Shown: positions 37,790-50,175 of the stretch, in pieces
How the letters are laid out: each line of letters opens with the position of its first letter
Position numbering within the stretch: the first letter of the stretch is position 1
Assembly (NCBI GenBank): GCA_033782935.1
Contig: JAWQEG010000283.1
Location: 2,480,001 to 2,544,000, forward strand
DNA length: 64,000 nt
DNA from: Petrolisthes cinctipes
Lineage: Eukaryota > Arthropoda > Malacostraca > Decapoda > Porcellanidae
Reading direction: 5' to 3'
Notes under the pieces: generated by a model
Told to the model about the DNA's origin: nothing
The model's database searches: none
Seen by the model: the letters and a program-made list of their open reading frames with translations, nothing else
Made by a program: the position numbers and the translations under genes

Positions 37790-38065
37790 CTGTACAGTGC
37801 TAGAATGTTTTCAAAATATAGGCTGAAAACATGCTAAAAATCGATCTTTAAGGTGCCAAAAAGTCGATATCTCAAATTCAGTCCCAAAACACCCGAAAAT
37901 TCAATATTTTGGGGTCCCAGAAGCAATCTGTACAGTGCTAGAATGTTTTCAAAATATAGGCTGAAAACATGCTAAAAATCGATCTTTAAGGTGCCAAAAA
38001 GTCGATATCTCAAATTCAGTCCCAAAACACCCGAAAATTCGATATTTAGGGGTCCCAGAAGCGAT
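37790..38065 (+). repeat. Tandem pair of M3 monomers (138 + 138 bp)
   Basis: Landmarks at 37790, 37928 and 38066 show two consecutive short M3 monomers. Both carry the private variants GAATGTTTTC, GGCTGAAAACATG and CGATCTTTAAGG, so one is a fresh copy of the other. The next landmark is mutated to CTATAC. Confidence 0.87.
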
Positions 38066-40049
38066 CTATACATGCCTACTCCGTGTTAGAGTATTTTCAA
38101 AATACATGCTCAAAACATACTGAAAATCGATCTTTTAGGTGCACAAAAGTCGATATGTGCATGCATCTTCAGTACCCGTTTATATCTCAAATTCAGTCTC
38201 AAAACACCCGAAAATTCAATATTTTGGGGTCCCAGAAGCAATCTGTACATGCCTACTCAGTGTTAGAGTATTTTCAAAATACAGGCCCAAAACATGCTGA
38301 AAATCGATATTTTAGATGCCCAAAGTCAATATGTGCATGTATCTTCTGTACCCGTTTATATCTCAAATTCAGGCTCAAAACACCCGAAAATTCAATATTT
38401 TGGGGTCCCAGAAGCAATCTGTACATGCCTACACAGTGCTTGAATATTTTCAAAATATAGGCTAAAAACATGTTAAAAATCGACATTTTAGGTGCCAAAA
38501 AATCGATATCTCAAATTCAGTCCCAAAACACCCGAAAATTCGATATTTAGAGGTCCCAGAAGGTATCTGTACATGCCTACTCCGTGTTAGAGTATTTTCA
38601 AAATACAGGCCAAAAACATACTGAAAATCGATCTTTTAGGTGCCCAAAAGTCGATATGTGCATGCATCTTCTGTACCCGTTTATATCTCAAATTATGGCC
38701 CTAAACACCCGAAAATTCGATATTTTGGGGTCCCAGAAGCGATCTGTACATGCCTACTCCGTGTTAGAGTATTTTCAAAATTCAGGCCCAAAACATGCTG
38801 AAAATCGATATTTTTGGTGCCCAAAGTCAATATGTGCATGTATCTTCTGTACCCGTTTATATCTCAAATTCAGGCTCAAAACACCCGAAAATTCAATATT
38901 TTGGGGTCCCAGAAGCAATCTGTACAGTGCTAGAATATTTTCAAAATATAGGCTAAAAACATGCTAAAAATCGATCTTTTAGGTGCCAAAAAGTCGATAT
39001 CTCAAATTCAGTCCCAAAACACCCGTAAATTCGATATTTAGGGGTCCCAGAAGCGATCTGTACATGCCTACTCCGTGTTAGAGTATTTTCAAAATACATG
39101 CTCAAAACATACTGAAAATCGATCTTTTAGGTGCACAAAAGTCGATATGTGCATGCATCTTCAGTACCCGTTTATATCTCAAATTCAGGCTCAAAACACC
39201 CGAAAATTCAATATTTTGGGGTCCCAGAAGCAATCTGTACATGCCTACTCAGTGTTAGAGTATTTTCAAAATACAGGCCCAAAACATGCTGAAAATCGAT
39301 ATTTTAGATGCCCAAAGTCAATATGTGCATGTATCTTCTGTACCCGTTTATATCTCAAATTCAGGCTCAAAACACCCGAAAATTCAATATTTTGGGGTCC
39401 CAGAAGCAATCTGTACATGCCTACACAGTGCTAGAATATTTTCAAAAAATAGGCTAAAAACATGCTAAAAATCGACATTTTAGGTGCCAAAAAATCGATA
39501 TATCAAATTCAGTCCCAAAACACCCGAAAATTCGATATTTAGAGGTCCCAGAAGGTATCTGTACATGCCTACTCCGTGTTAGAGTATTTTCAAAATACAG
39601 GCCAAAAACATACTGAAAATCGATCTTTTAGGTGCCCAAAAGTCGATATGTGCATGCATCTTCTGTACCCGTTTATATCTCAAATTCTGGCCATAAACAC
39701 CCGAAAATTCGATATTTTGGGGCCCCAGAAGCGATCTGTACATGCCTACTCCGTGTTAGAGTATTTTCAAAATTCAAGCCCAAAACATGCTGAAAATCGA
39801 TATTTTTGGTGCCCAAAGTCAATATGTGAATGTATCTTCTGTACCCGTTTATATCTCAAATTCAGGCTCAAAACACCCGAAAATTCAATATTTTGGGGTC
39901 CCAGAAGCAATCTGTACAGTGCTAGAATATTTTCAAAATATAGGCTAAAAACATGCTAAAAATCGATCTTTTAGGTGACAAAAAGTCGATATCTCAAATT
40001 CAGTCCCAAAACACCCGAAAATTCGATATTTAGGGGTCCCAGAAGCGAT

Positions 40050-40179
40050 ATGTACACTGAAAATCGATCTTTTAGGTGCACAAAAGTCGATATGTGCATG
40101 CATCTTCAGTACCCGTTTATTTCTCAAATTCAGGCTCAAAACACCCGAAAATTCGATATTTTGGGATCCCAGAAGCGAT
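40050..40179 (+). repeat. M1 with 47-bp deletion (130 bp)
   Basis: The sequence reads GATATGTACACTGAAAATCG, joining the CTGTACA landmark (here with C changed to A) to the CTGAAAATCG box. The 47 bases in between, which include the dyad, are gone. The spacing to the next landmark (40180) is 130, which equals 177 minus 47. Confidence 0.85.
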
Positions 40180-40503
40180 CTGTACATGCCTACTCCGTGT
40201 TAGAGTATTTTAAAAATTCAGGCCCAAAACATGTTGAAAATCGATATTTTTGGTGCCCAAAGTCAATATGTGCATGTATCTTCTGTACCCGTTTATATCT
40301 CAAATTCAGGCTCAAAACACCCGAAAATTCAATATTTTGGGGTCCCAGAAACAATCTGTACATGCCTACACAGTGCTAGAATATTTTCAAAATATAGGCT
40401 AAAAACATGCTAAAAATCGATATTTTAGGTGCCAAAAAATCGATATCTCAAATTCAGTCCCAAAACACCCGAAAATTCGATATTTAGAGGTCCCAGAAGG
40501 TAT

Positions 40504-40817
40504 CTGTACATGCCTACTCCGTGATAGAGTATTTTCAAAATACAGGCCAAAAACATACTGAAAATCGATATTTTTGGTGCCCAAAGTCAATATGTGCATG
40601 TATCTTCTGTACCCGTTTATATCTCAAATTCAGGCTCAAAACACCCGAAAATTCAATATTTTGGGGTCCTAGAAGCAATCTGTACAGTGCTAGAATATTT
40701 TCAAAATATAGGCTAAAAACATGCTAAAAATCGATCTTTTAGGTGCCAAAAAGTCGATATCTCAAATTCAGTCACAAAACACCCGAAAATTCGATATTTA
40801 GGGGTCCCAGAAGCGAT
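40504..40817 (+). repeat. Two-monomer unit with M1B/M2B hybrid (314 bp)
   Basis: The first monomer (176 bp) has an M1B head (ATACAGGCCAAAAACATACTG) and an M2B body (GATATTTTTGGTGCCC), followed by a 138-bp M3. A like hybrid unit with a 148-bp M3 (324 bp) is at 51502-51825. Confidence 0.83.
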
Positions 40818-43321
40818 TTGTACATGCCTACTCCGTGTTAGAGTATTTTCAAAACACATGCTCAAAACATACTGAAAATCGATCTTTTAGGTGCACAAAA
40901 ATCGATATGTGCATGCATCTTCAGTACCCGTTTATATCTCAAATTCAGGCTCAAAACACCCGAAAATTCAATATTTTGGGGTCCCAGAAGCAATCTGTAC
41001 ATGCCTACTCAGTGTTAGAGTATTTTCAAAATACAGGCCCAAAACATGCTGAAAATCGATATTTTAGATGCCCAAAGTCAATATGTGCATGTATCTTCTG
41101 TACCCGTTTATATCTCAAATTCAGGCTCAAAACACCCGAAAATTCAATATTTTGGGGTCCCAGAAGCAATCTGTACATGACTACACAGTGCTAGAATATT
41201 TTCAAAATATAGGCTAAAAACATGCTAAAAATCGACATTTTAGGTGCCAAAAAATCGATATATCAAATTCAGTCCCAAAACACCCGAAAATTCGATATTT
41301 AGAGGTCCCAGAAGGTATCTGTACATGCCTACTCCGTGTTAGAGTATTTTCAAAATACAGGCCAAAAACATACTGAAAATCGATCTTTTAGGTGCCCAAA
41401 AGTCGATATGTGCATGCATCTTCTGTACCCGTTTATATCTCAAATTCTGGCCCTAAACACCCGAAAATTCGATATTTTGGGGTCCCAGAAGCGATCTGTA
41501 CATGCCTACTCCGTGTTAAAGTATTTTCAAAATTCAGGCCCAAAACATGCTGAAAATCGATATTTTTGGTGCCCAAAGTCAATATGTGCATGTATCTTCT
41601 GTACCCGTTTATATCTCAAATTCAGGCTCAAAACACCCGAAAATTCAATATTTTGGGGTCCCAGAAGCAATCTGTACATGCCTACTCAGTGCTAGAATAT
41701 TTTCAAAATATAGGCTAAAAACATGCTAAAAATCGATCTTTTAGGTGCCAAAAAGTCGATATCTCAAATTCAGTCCCAAACACCCGAAAATTCGATATTT
41801 AGGGGTCCCAGAAGCGATCTGTACATGCCTACTCCGTGTTAGAGTATTTTCAAAATACATGCTCAAAACATACTGAAAATCGATCTTTTAGGTGCACAAA
41901 AGTCGATATGTGCATGCATCTTCAGTACCCATTTATATCTCAAATTCAGGCGCAAAACACCCGAAAATTCGATATTTTGGGGTCCCAGAAGCGATCTGTA
42001 CATGCCTACTCCGTGTTAGAGTATTTTCAAAATTCAGGCCCAAAACATGCTGAAAATCGATATTTTTGGTGCCCAAAGTCAATATGTGCATGTATCTTCT
42101 GTACCCGTTTATATCTCAAATTCAGGCTCAAAACACCCGAAAATTCAATATTTTGGGGTCCCAGAAGCAATCTGTACATGCCTACTCAGTGCTAGAATAT
42201 TTTCAAAATATAGGCTAAAAACATGCTAAAAATCGATCTTTTAGGTGCCAAAAAGTCGATATCTCAAATTCAGTCCCAAAACACCCGAAAATTCGATATT
42301 TAGGGGTCCCAAAAGCGATCTGTACATGCCTACTCCGTGTTAGAGTATTTTGAAAATACATGCTCAAAACATACTGAAAATCGATCTTTTAGGTGCACAA
42401 AAGTCGATATGTGCATGCATCATCAGTACCCGTTTATATCTCAAATTCAGGCTCAAAACACCCGAAAATTCAATATTTTGGGGTCCCAGAAGCAATCTGT
42501 ACATGCCTACTCCGTGTTAGAGTATTTTCAAAATACAGGCCAAAAACATGCTGAAAATCGATATTTTAGATGCCCAAAGTCAATATGTGCATGTATCTTC
42601 TGTACCCGTTTATATTTCAAATTCAGGCTCAAAACACCCGAAAATTCAATATTTTGGGGTCCCAGAAGCAATCTGTACATGCCTACTCAGTGCTAGAATA
42701 TTTTCAAAATATAGGCTAAAAACATGCTAAAAATCGATCTTTTAGGTGCCAAAAAGTCGATATCTCAAATTCAGTCCCAAAACACCCGAAAATTCGATAT
42801 TTATTGGTCCCAGAAGGTATCTGTACATGCCTACTCCGTGTTAGAGTATTTTCAAAATACATGCTCAAAACATACTGAAAATCGATCTTTTAGGTGCACA
42901 AAAGTCGATATGTGCATGCATCTTCAGTACCCGTTTATATCTCAAATTCAGGCTCAAAACACCCGAAAATTCAATATTTTGGGGTCCCAGAAGCAATCTG
43001 TACATGCCTACTCAGTGTTAGAGTATTTTCAAAATACAGGCCCAAAACATGCTGAAAATCGATATTTTAGATGCCCAAAGTCAATATGTGCATGTATCTT
43101 CTGTACCCGTTTATATCTCAAATTCAGACTCAAAACACCCGAAAATTCAATATTTTGGGGTCCCAGAAGCAATCTGTACATGCCTACACAGTGCTAGAAT
43201 ATTTTCAAAGTATAGGCTAAAAACATGCTAAAAATCGACATTTTAGGTGCCAAAAAATCGATATCTCAAATTCAGTCCCAAAACACCCGAAAATTCGATA
43301 TTTAGAGATCCCAGAAGGTAT
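40818..43321 (+). repeat. Duplicated block, first copy
   Basis: This block shares private variants with 43813-45816: GCGATTTGTACATG (40,811 and 43,806), AAAACACATGCTC, ACAAAAATCGATATG, CATGACTACACAG, GTTAAAGTATT, CCCAAAAGCGATC, GCATCATCAG and TTATTGGTCCC. The first part is offset by 2,995 bp and the later part by 2,495 bp. Unit 41819-42319 is present only in this copy. Confidence 0.83.
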
Positions 43322-43812
43322 CTGTACATGCCTACTCCGTGTTAGAGTATTTTCAAAATACAGGCCAAAAACATACTGAAAATCGATCTTTTAGGTGCCC
43401 AAAAGTCGATATGTGCATGCATCTTCTGTACCCGTTTATATCTCAAATTCTGGCCCTAAACACTCGAAAATTCGATATTTTGGGGTCCCAGAAGCGATCT
43501 GTACATGCCTACTCCGTGTTAGAGTATTTTCAAAATTCAGGCCCAAAACATGCTGAAAATCGATATTTTTGGTGCCCAAAGTCAATATGTGCATGTATCT
43601 TCTGTACCCGTTTATATCTCAAATTCAGGCTCAAAACACCCGAAAATTCAATATTTTGGGGTCCTAGAAGCAATCTGTACAGTGCTAGAATATTTTCAAA
43701 ATATAGGCTAAAAACATGCTAAAAATCGATCTTTTAGGTGCCAAAAAGTCGATATCTCAAATTCAGTCCCAAAACACCCGAAAATTCGATATTTAGGGGT
43801 CCCAGAAGCGAT

Positions 43813-45816
43813 TTGTACATGCCTACTCCGTGTTAGAGTATTTTCAAAACACATGCTCAAAACATACTGAAAATCGATCTTTTAGGTGCACAAAAATCGA
43901 TATGTGCATGCATCTTCAGTACCCGTTTATATCTCAAATTCAGGCTCAAAACACCCGAAAATTCAATATTTTGGGGTCCCAGAAGCAATCTGTACATGCC
44001 TACTCAGTGTTAGAGTATTTTCAAAATACAGGCCCAAAACATGCTGAAAATCGATATTTTAGATGCCCAAAGTCAATATGTGCATGTATCTTCTGTACCC
44101 GTTTATATCTCAAATTCAGGCTCAAAACACCCGAAAATTCAATATTTTGGGGTCCCAGAAGCAATCTGTACATGACTACACAGTGCTAGAATATTTTCAA
44201 AATATAGGCTAAAAACATGCTAAAAATCGACATTTTAGGTGCCAAAAAATCGATATATCAAATTCAGTCCCAAAACACCCGAAAATTCGATATTTAGAGG
44301 TCCCAGAAGGTATCTGTACATGCCTACTCCGTGTTAGAGTATTTTCAAAATACAGGCCAAAAACATACTGAAAATCGATCTTTTAGGTGCCCAAAAGTCG
44401 ATATGTGCATGCATCTTCTGTACCCGTTTATATCTCAAATTCTGGCCCTAAACACCCGAAAATTCGATATTTTGGGGTCCCAGAAGCGATCTGTACATGC
44501 CTACTCCGTGTTAAAGTATTTTCAAAATTCAGGCCCAAAACATGCTGAAAATCGATATTTTTGGTGCCCAAAGTCAATATGTGCATGTATCTTCTGTACC
44601 CGTTTATATCTCAAATTCAGGCTCAAAACACCCGAAAATTCAATATTTTGGGGTCCCAGAAGCAATCTGTACATGCCTACTCAGTGCTAGAATATTTTCA
44701 AAATATAGGCTAAAAACATGCTAAAAATCGATCTTTTAGGTGCCAAAAAGTCGATATCTCAAATTCAGTCCCAAAACACCCGAAAATTCGATATTTAGGG
44801 GTCCCAAAAGCGATCTGTACATGCCTACTCCGTGTTAGAGTATTTTGAAAATACATGCTCAAAACATACTGAAAATCGATCTTTTAGGTGCACAAAAGTC
44901 GATATGTGCATGCATCATCAGTACCCGTTTATATCTCAAATTCAGGCTCAAAACACCCGAAAATTCAATATTTTGGGGTCCCAGAAGCAATCTGTACATG
45001 CCTACTCCGTGTTAGAGTATTTTCAAAATACAGGCCAAAAACATGCTGAAAATCGATATTTTAGATGCCCAAAGTCAATATGTGCATGTATCTTCTGTAC
45101 CCGTTTATATCTCAAATTCAGGCTCAAAACACCCGAAAATTCAATATTTTGGGGTCCCAGAAGCAATCTGTACATGCCTACTCAGTGCTAGAATATTTTC
45201 AAAATATAGGCTAAAAACATGCTAAAAATCGATCTTTTAGGTGCCAAAAAGTCGATATCTCAAATTCAGTCCCAAAACACCCGAAAATTCGATATTTATT
45301 GGTCCCAGAAGGTATCTGTACATGCCTACTCCGTGTTAGAGTATTTTCAAAATACATGCTCAAAACATACTGAAAATCGATCTTTTAGGTGCACAAAATT
45401 CGATATGTGCATGCATCTTCAGTACCCGTTTATATCTCAAATTCAGGCTCAAAACACCCGAAAATTCAATATTTTGGGGTCCCAGAAGCAATCTGTACAT
45501 GCCTACTCAGTGTTAGAGTATTTTCAAAATTCAGGCCCTAAACATGCTGAAAATCGATATTTTTGGTGCCCAAAGTCAGAATGTGCATGTATCTTCTGTA
45601 CCCGTTTATATCTCAAATTCAGGCTCAAAACACCCGAAAATTCAATATTTTGGGGTCCCAGAAGCAATCTGTACATGCCTACACAGTGCTAGAATATTTT
45701 CAAAATATAGGCTAAAAACATGCTAAAAATCGACATTTTAGGTGCCAAAAAATCGATATCTCAAATTCAGTCCCAAAACACCCGAAAATTCGATATTTAG
45801 AGGTCCCAGAAGGTAT
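43813..45816 (+). repeat. Duplicated block, second copy (one unit shorter)
   Basis: Units 43813 and 44314 match 40818 and 41319. Units 44815 and 45316 match 42320 and 42821. The 501-bp unit between them in the first copy is missing. Divergence is visible in unit 45316 (ACAAAATTCGATATG, GTCAGAATGTGC). Confidence 0.83.
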
Positions 45817-47310
45817 CTGTACATGCCTACTCCGTGTTAGAGTATTTTCAAAATACAGGCCAAAAACATACTGAAAATCGATCTTTTAGGTGCCCAAAAG
45901 TCGATATGTGCATGCATCTTCTGTACCCGTTTATATCTCAAATTCTGGCCCTAAACACCCGAAAATTCGATATTTTGGGGTCCCAGAAGCGATCTGTACA
46001 TGCCTACTCCGTGTTAGAGTATTTTCAAAATTCAGGCCCAAAACATGCTAAAAATCGATATTTTTGGTGCCCAAAGTCAATATGTGCATGTATCTTCTGT
46101 ACCCGTTTATATCTCAAATTCAGGCTCAAAACACCCGAAAATTCAATATTTTGGGGTCCCAGAAGCAATCTGTACAGTGCTAGAATATTTTCAAAATATA
46201 GGCTAAAAACATGCTAAAAATCGATCTTTTAGGTGCCAAAAAGTCGATATCTCAAATTCAGTCCCAAAAAAACCGAAAATTCGATATTTAGGGGTCCCAG
46301 AAGCGATCTGTACATGCCTACTCCGTGTTAGAGTATTTTCAAAATACATGCTCAAAACATACTGAAAATCGATCTTTTAGGTGCACAAAAGTCGATATGT
46401 GCATGCATCTTCAGTATCCGTTTATATCTCAAATTCAGGCTCAAAACACCCGAAAATTCGATATTTTGGGGTCCCAGAAGCGATCTGTAAATGTATACTC
46501 CGTGTTAGAGTTTTTTCAAAATTCAGGCCAAAAACATGCTAAAAATCGATATTTTTGGTGCCCAAAGTCAATATGTGCATGTATCTTCTGTACCCGTTTA
46601 TATCTCAAATTCAGGCTCAAAGCACCCGAAAATTCAATATTTTGGGGTCCAAGAAGCAATCTGTACATGCCTACTCAGTGCTAGAATATTTTTTAAAATA
46701 TAGGCTAAAAACATGCGAACAATCGATCTTTTAGGTGCCAAAAAGTCGATATCTCAAATTCAGTCCCAAAACACCCGAAAATTCGATATTTAGGGGTCCA
46801 AGAAGCGATCTGTACATGCCTACTCCGTGTTAGAGTATTTTCAAAATACATGCTCAAAACATACTGAAAATCGATCTTTTAGGTGCACAAAAGTCGATAT
46901 GTGCATGCATCTTCAGTACCCGTTTATATCTCAAATTCAGGCTCAAAACACCCGAAAATTCAATATTTTGGGGTCCCAGAAGCAATCTGTACATGCCTAC
47001 TCAGTGTTAGAGTATTTTCAAAATACAGGCCAAAAACATGCTGAAAATCGATATTTTAGATGCCCAAAGTCAATATGTGCATGTATCTTCTGTACCCGTT
47101 TATATCTCAAATTCAGGCTCAAAACACCCGAAAATTCAATATTTTGGGGTCCCAGAAGCAATCTGTACATGCCTACACAGTGCTAGAATATTTTCAAAAT
47201 ATAGGCTAAAAACGTGCTAAAAATCGACATTTTAGGTGCCAAAAAATCGATATCTCAAATTCAGTCCCAAAACACCCGAAAATTCGATATTTAGAGGTCC
47301 CAGAAGGTAT

Positions 47311-47669
47311 CTGTACATGCCTATACGGCCCGTGTTAGAGTATTTTCAAAATACAAGCCAAAAACATACTGAAAATCGATCTTTTAGGTGCCCAAAAGTC
47401 GATATGTGCATGCATCTTCTGAACCTGTTTATATCTCAAATTCTGGCCCTAAACACCCGAAAATTCGATATTTTGGGGTCCCAGAAGCGATCTGTACATG
47501 CCTACTCCGTGTTAGAGTATTTTCAAATTTCAGGCCCAAAACATGCTGAAAATCGATATTTTTGGTGCCCAAAGTCAATAGGTTGGCATGTATCTTCTGT
47601 ACCCGTTTATATCTCAAATTCAGGTTCAAAACACCCGAAAATTCAATATTTTGGGGTCCCAGAAGCAAT
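47311..47669 (+). repeat. B' variant dimer (181 + 178 bp), copy 1
   Basis: M1' has CTATACGGCCCGTG where M1 has CTACTCCGTG (+4 bp), AATACAAGCC, and CTTCTGAACCTG. M2' has TTTTCAAATTTCAGG and CAATAGGTTGGCATG (+2 bp). The landmarks at 47311, 47492 and 47670 confirm the lengths. This marked type is confined to the last 17 kb of the window. Confidence 0.87.
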
Positions 47670-49816
47670 CTGTACATGCCTACTCAGTGTTAGAGTATTT
47701 TCAAAATACAGGCTAAAAACATGCTAAAAATCGATCTTTTAGGTGCCAAAAAGTCGATATCTCAAATTCAGTCCCAAACACCCGAAAGGTCGATATTTAG
47801 GGGTCCCAGAAGCGATCTGTACATGCCTACTCCGTGTTAGAGTATTTTCAAAATACATGCTCAAAACATACTGAAAATCGATCTTTTAGGTGCACAAAAG
47901 TCGATATGTGCATGCATCTTCAGTACCCGTTTATATCTCAAATTCAGGCTCAAAACACCCGAAAATTCGATATTTTGGGGTCCCAGAAGCGATCTGTACA
48001 TGCCTACTCCGTGTTAGAGTATTTTCAAAATTCAGGCCCAAAACATGCTGAAAATCAATATTTTTGGTGCCCAAAGTCAATATGTGCATGTATCTTCTGT
48101 ACCCGTTTATATCTCAAATTCAGGCTCAAAACACCCGAAAATTCAATATTTTGGGGTCCCAGAAGCAATCTGTACATGCCTACTCAGTGTTAGAGTATTT
48201 TCAAAATACAGGCCCAAAACATGCTGAAAATCGATATTTTAGATGCCCAAAGTCAATATGTGCATGTATCTTCTGTACCCGTTTATATCTCAAATTCAGG
48301 CTCAAAACACCCGAAAATTCAATATTTTGGGGTCCCAGAAGCAATCTGTACATGACTACACAGTGCTAGAATATTTTCAAAATATAGGCTAAAAACATGT
48401 TAAAAATCGACATTTTAGGTGCCAAAAAATCGATATATCAAATTCAGTCCCAAAACACCCGAAAATTCGATATTTAGAGGTCCCAGAAGGTATCTGTACA
48501 TGCCTACTCCGTGTTAGAGTATTTTCAAAATACAGGCCAAAAACATACTGAAATCGATCTTTTAGGTGCCCAAAAGTCGATATGTGCATGCATCTTCTGT
48601 ACCCGTTTATATCTCAAATTCTGGCCCTAAACACCCGAAAATTCGATATTTTGGGGTCCCAGAAGCGATCTGTACATGCCTACTCCGTGTTAAAGTATTT
48701 TCAAAATTCAGGCCCAAAACATGCTGAAAATCGATATTTTTGGTGCCCAAAGTCAATATGTGCATGTATCTTCTGTACCCGTTTATATCTCAAATTCAGG
48801 CTCAAAACACCCGAAAATTCAATATTTTGGGGTCCCAGAAGCAATCTGTACATGCCTACTCAGTGCTAGAATATTTTCAAAATATAGGCTAAAAACATGC
48901 TAAAAATCGATCTTTTAGGTGCCAAAAAGTCGATATCTCAAATTCAGTCCCAAACACCCGAAAATTCGATATTTAGGGTTCCCAGAAGCGATCTGTACAT
49001 GCCTACTCCGTGTTAGAGTATTTTGAAAATACATGCTCAAAACATACTGAAAATCGATCTTTTAGGTGCACAAAAGTCGATATGTGCATGCATCTTCGTA
49101 CCCGTTTATATCTCAAATTCAGGCTCAAAACACCCGAAAATTCGATATTTTGGGGTCCCAGAAGCGATCTGTACATGCCTACTCCGTGTTAGAGTATTTT
49201 CAAAATTCAGGCCCAAAACATGCTGAAAATCGATATTTTTGGTGCCCAAAGTCAATATGTGCATGTATCTTCTGTACCCGTTTATATCTCAAATTCAGGC
49301 TCAAAACACCCGAAAATTCAATATTTTGGGGTCCCAGAAGCAATCTGTACATGCCTACTCAGTGCTAGAATATTTTCAAAATATAGGCTAAAAACATGCT
49401 AAAAATCGATCTTTTAGGTGCCAAAAAGTCGATATCTCAAATTCAGTCCCAAAACACCCGAAAATTCGATATTTAGGGGTCCCAAAAGCGATCTGTACAT
49501 GCCTACTCAGTGTTAGAGTATTTTCAAAATACAGGCCAAAAACATGCTGAAAATCGATATTTTAGATGCCCAAAGTCAATAAGTGCATGTATCTTCTGTA
49601 CCCGTTTATATCTCAAATTCAGGCTCAAAACACCCGAAAATTCAATATTTTGGGGTCCCAGAAGCAATCTGTACATGCCTACTCAGTGCTAGAATATTTT
49701 CAAAATATAGGCTAAAAACATGCTAAAAATCGACATTTTAGGTGCCAAAAAATCGATATCTCAAATTCAGTCCCAAAACACCCGAAAATTCGATATTTAG
49801 AGGTCCCAGAAGGTAT

Positions 49817-50175
49817 CTGTACATGCCTATACGGCCCGTGTTAGAGTATTTTCAAAATACAAGCCAAAAACATACTGAAAATCGATCTTTTAGTTGCCCA
49901 AAAGTCGATATGTGCATGCATCTTCTGAACCTGTTTATATCTCAAATTCTGGCCCTAAACACCCGAAAATTCGATATTTTGGGGTCCCAGAAGCGATCTG
50001 TACATGCCTACTCCGTGTTAGAGTATTTTCAAATTTCAGGCCCAAAACATGCTGAAAATCGATATTTTTGGTTCCCAAAGTCAATAGGTTGGCATGTATC
50101 TTCTGTACCCGTTTATATCTCAAATTCAGGCTCAAAACACCCGAAAATTCGATATTTTGGGGTCCCAGAAGCGAT
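49817..50175 (+). repeat. B' variant dimer, copy 2
   Basis: It has the same +4 and +2 bp signatures, plus TTTTAGTTGCCC in M1' (shared with all later copies) and GGTTCCCAAAG in M2'. It is followed by an extra M2B before M3, making a 683-bp unit. Confidence 0.86.

Larger units (their letters stand above)
32142..40817 (+). repeat. Unit map, region 5: trimers with scattered small deletions
   Basis: The unit beginning at 31972 (1,019 bp including the MITE) is followed by 32991 (490), 33481 (501), 33982 (491), 34473 (501), 34974 (491), 35465, 35966, 36467 and 36968 (501 each), 37469 (597), 38066 (501), 38567 (491), 39058 (501), 39559 (491), 40050 (454) and 40504 (314). The last two and the unit at 37469 contain truncated or doubled monomers, described separately. 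Confidence 0.87.
40818..46809 (+). repeat. Unit map, region 6: offset duplication block
   Basis: Unit starts with lengths: 40818 (501), 41319 (500), 41819, 42320 and 42821 (501 each), 43322 (491), 43813, 44314, 44815 and 45316 (501 each), 45817 (491), 46308 (502). Units 43813 and 44314 repeat 40818 and 41319 at +2,995. Units 44815 and 45316 repeat 42320 and 42821 at +2,495, so unit 41819 has no counterpart. The G-centred dyad variant first appears here, near 42,349. Confidence 0.87.
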
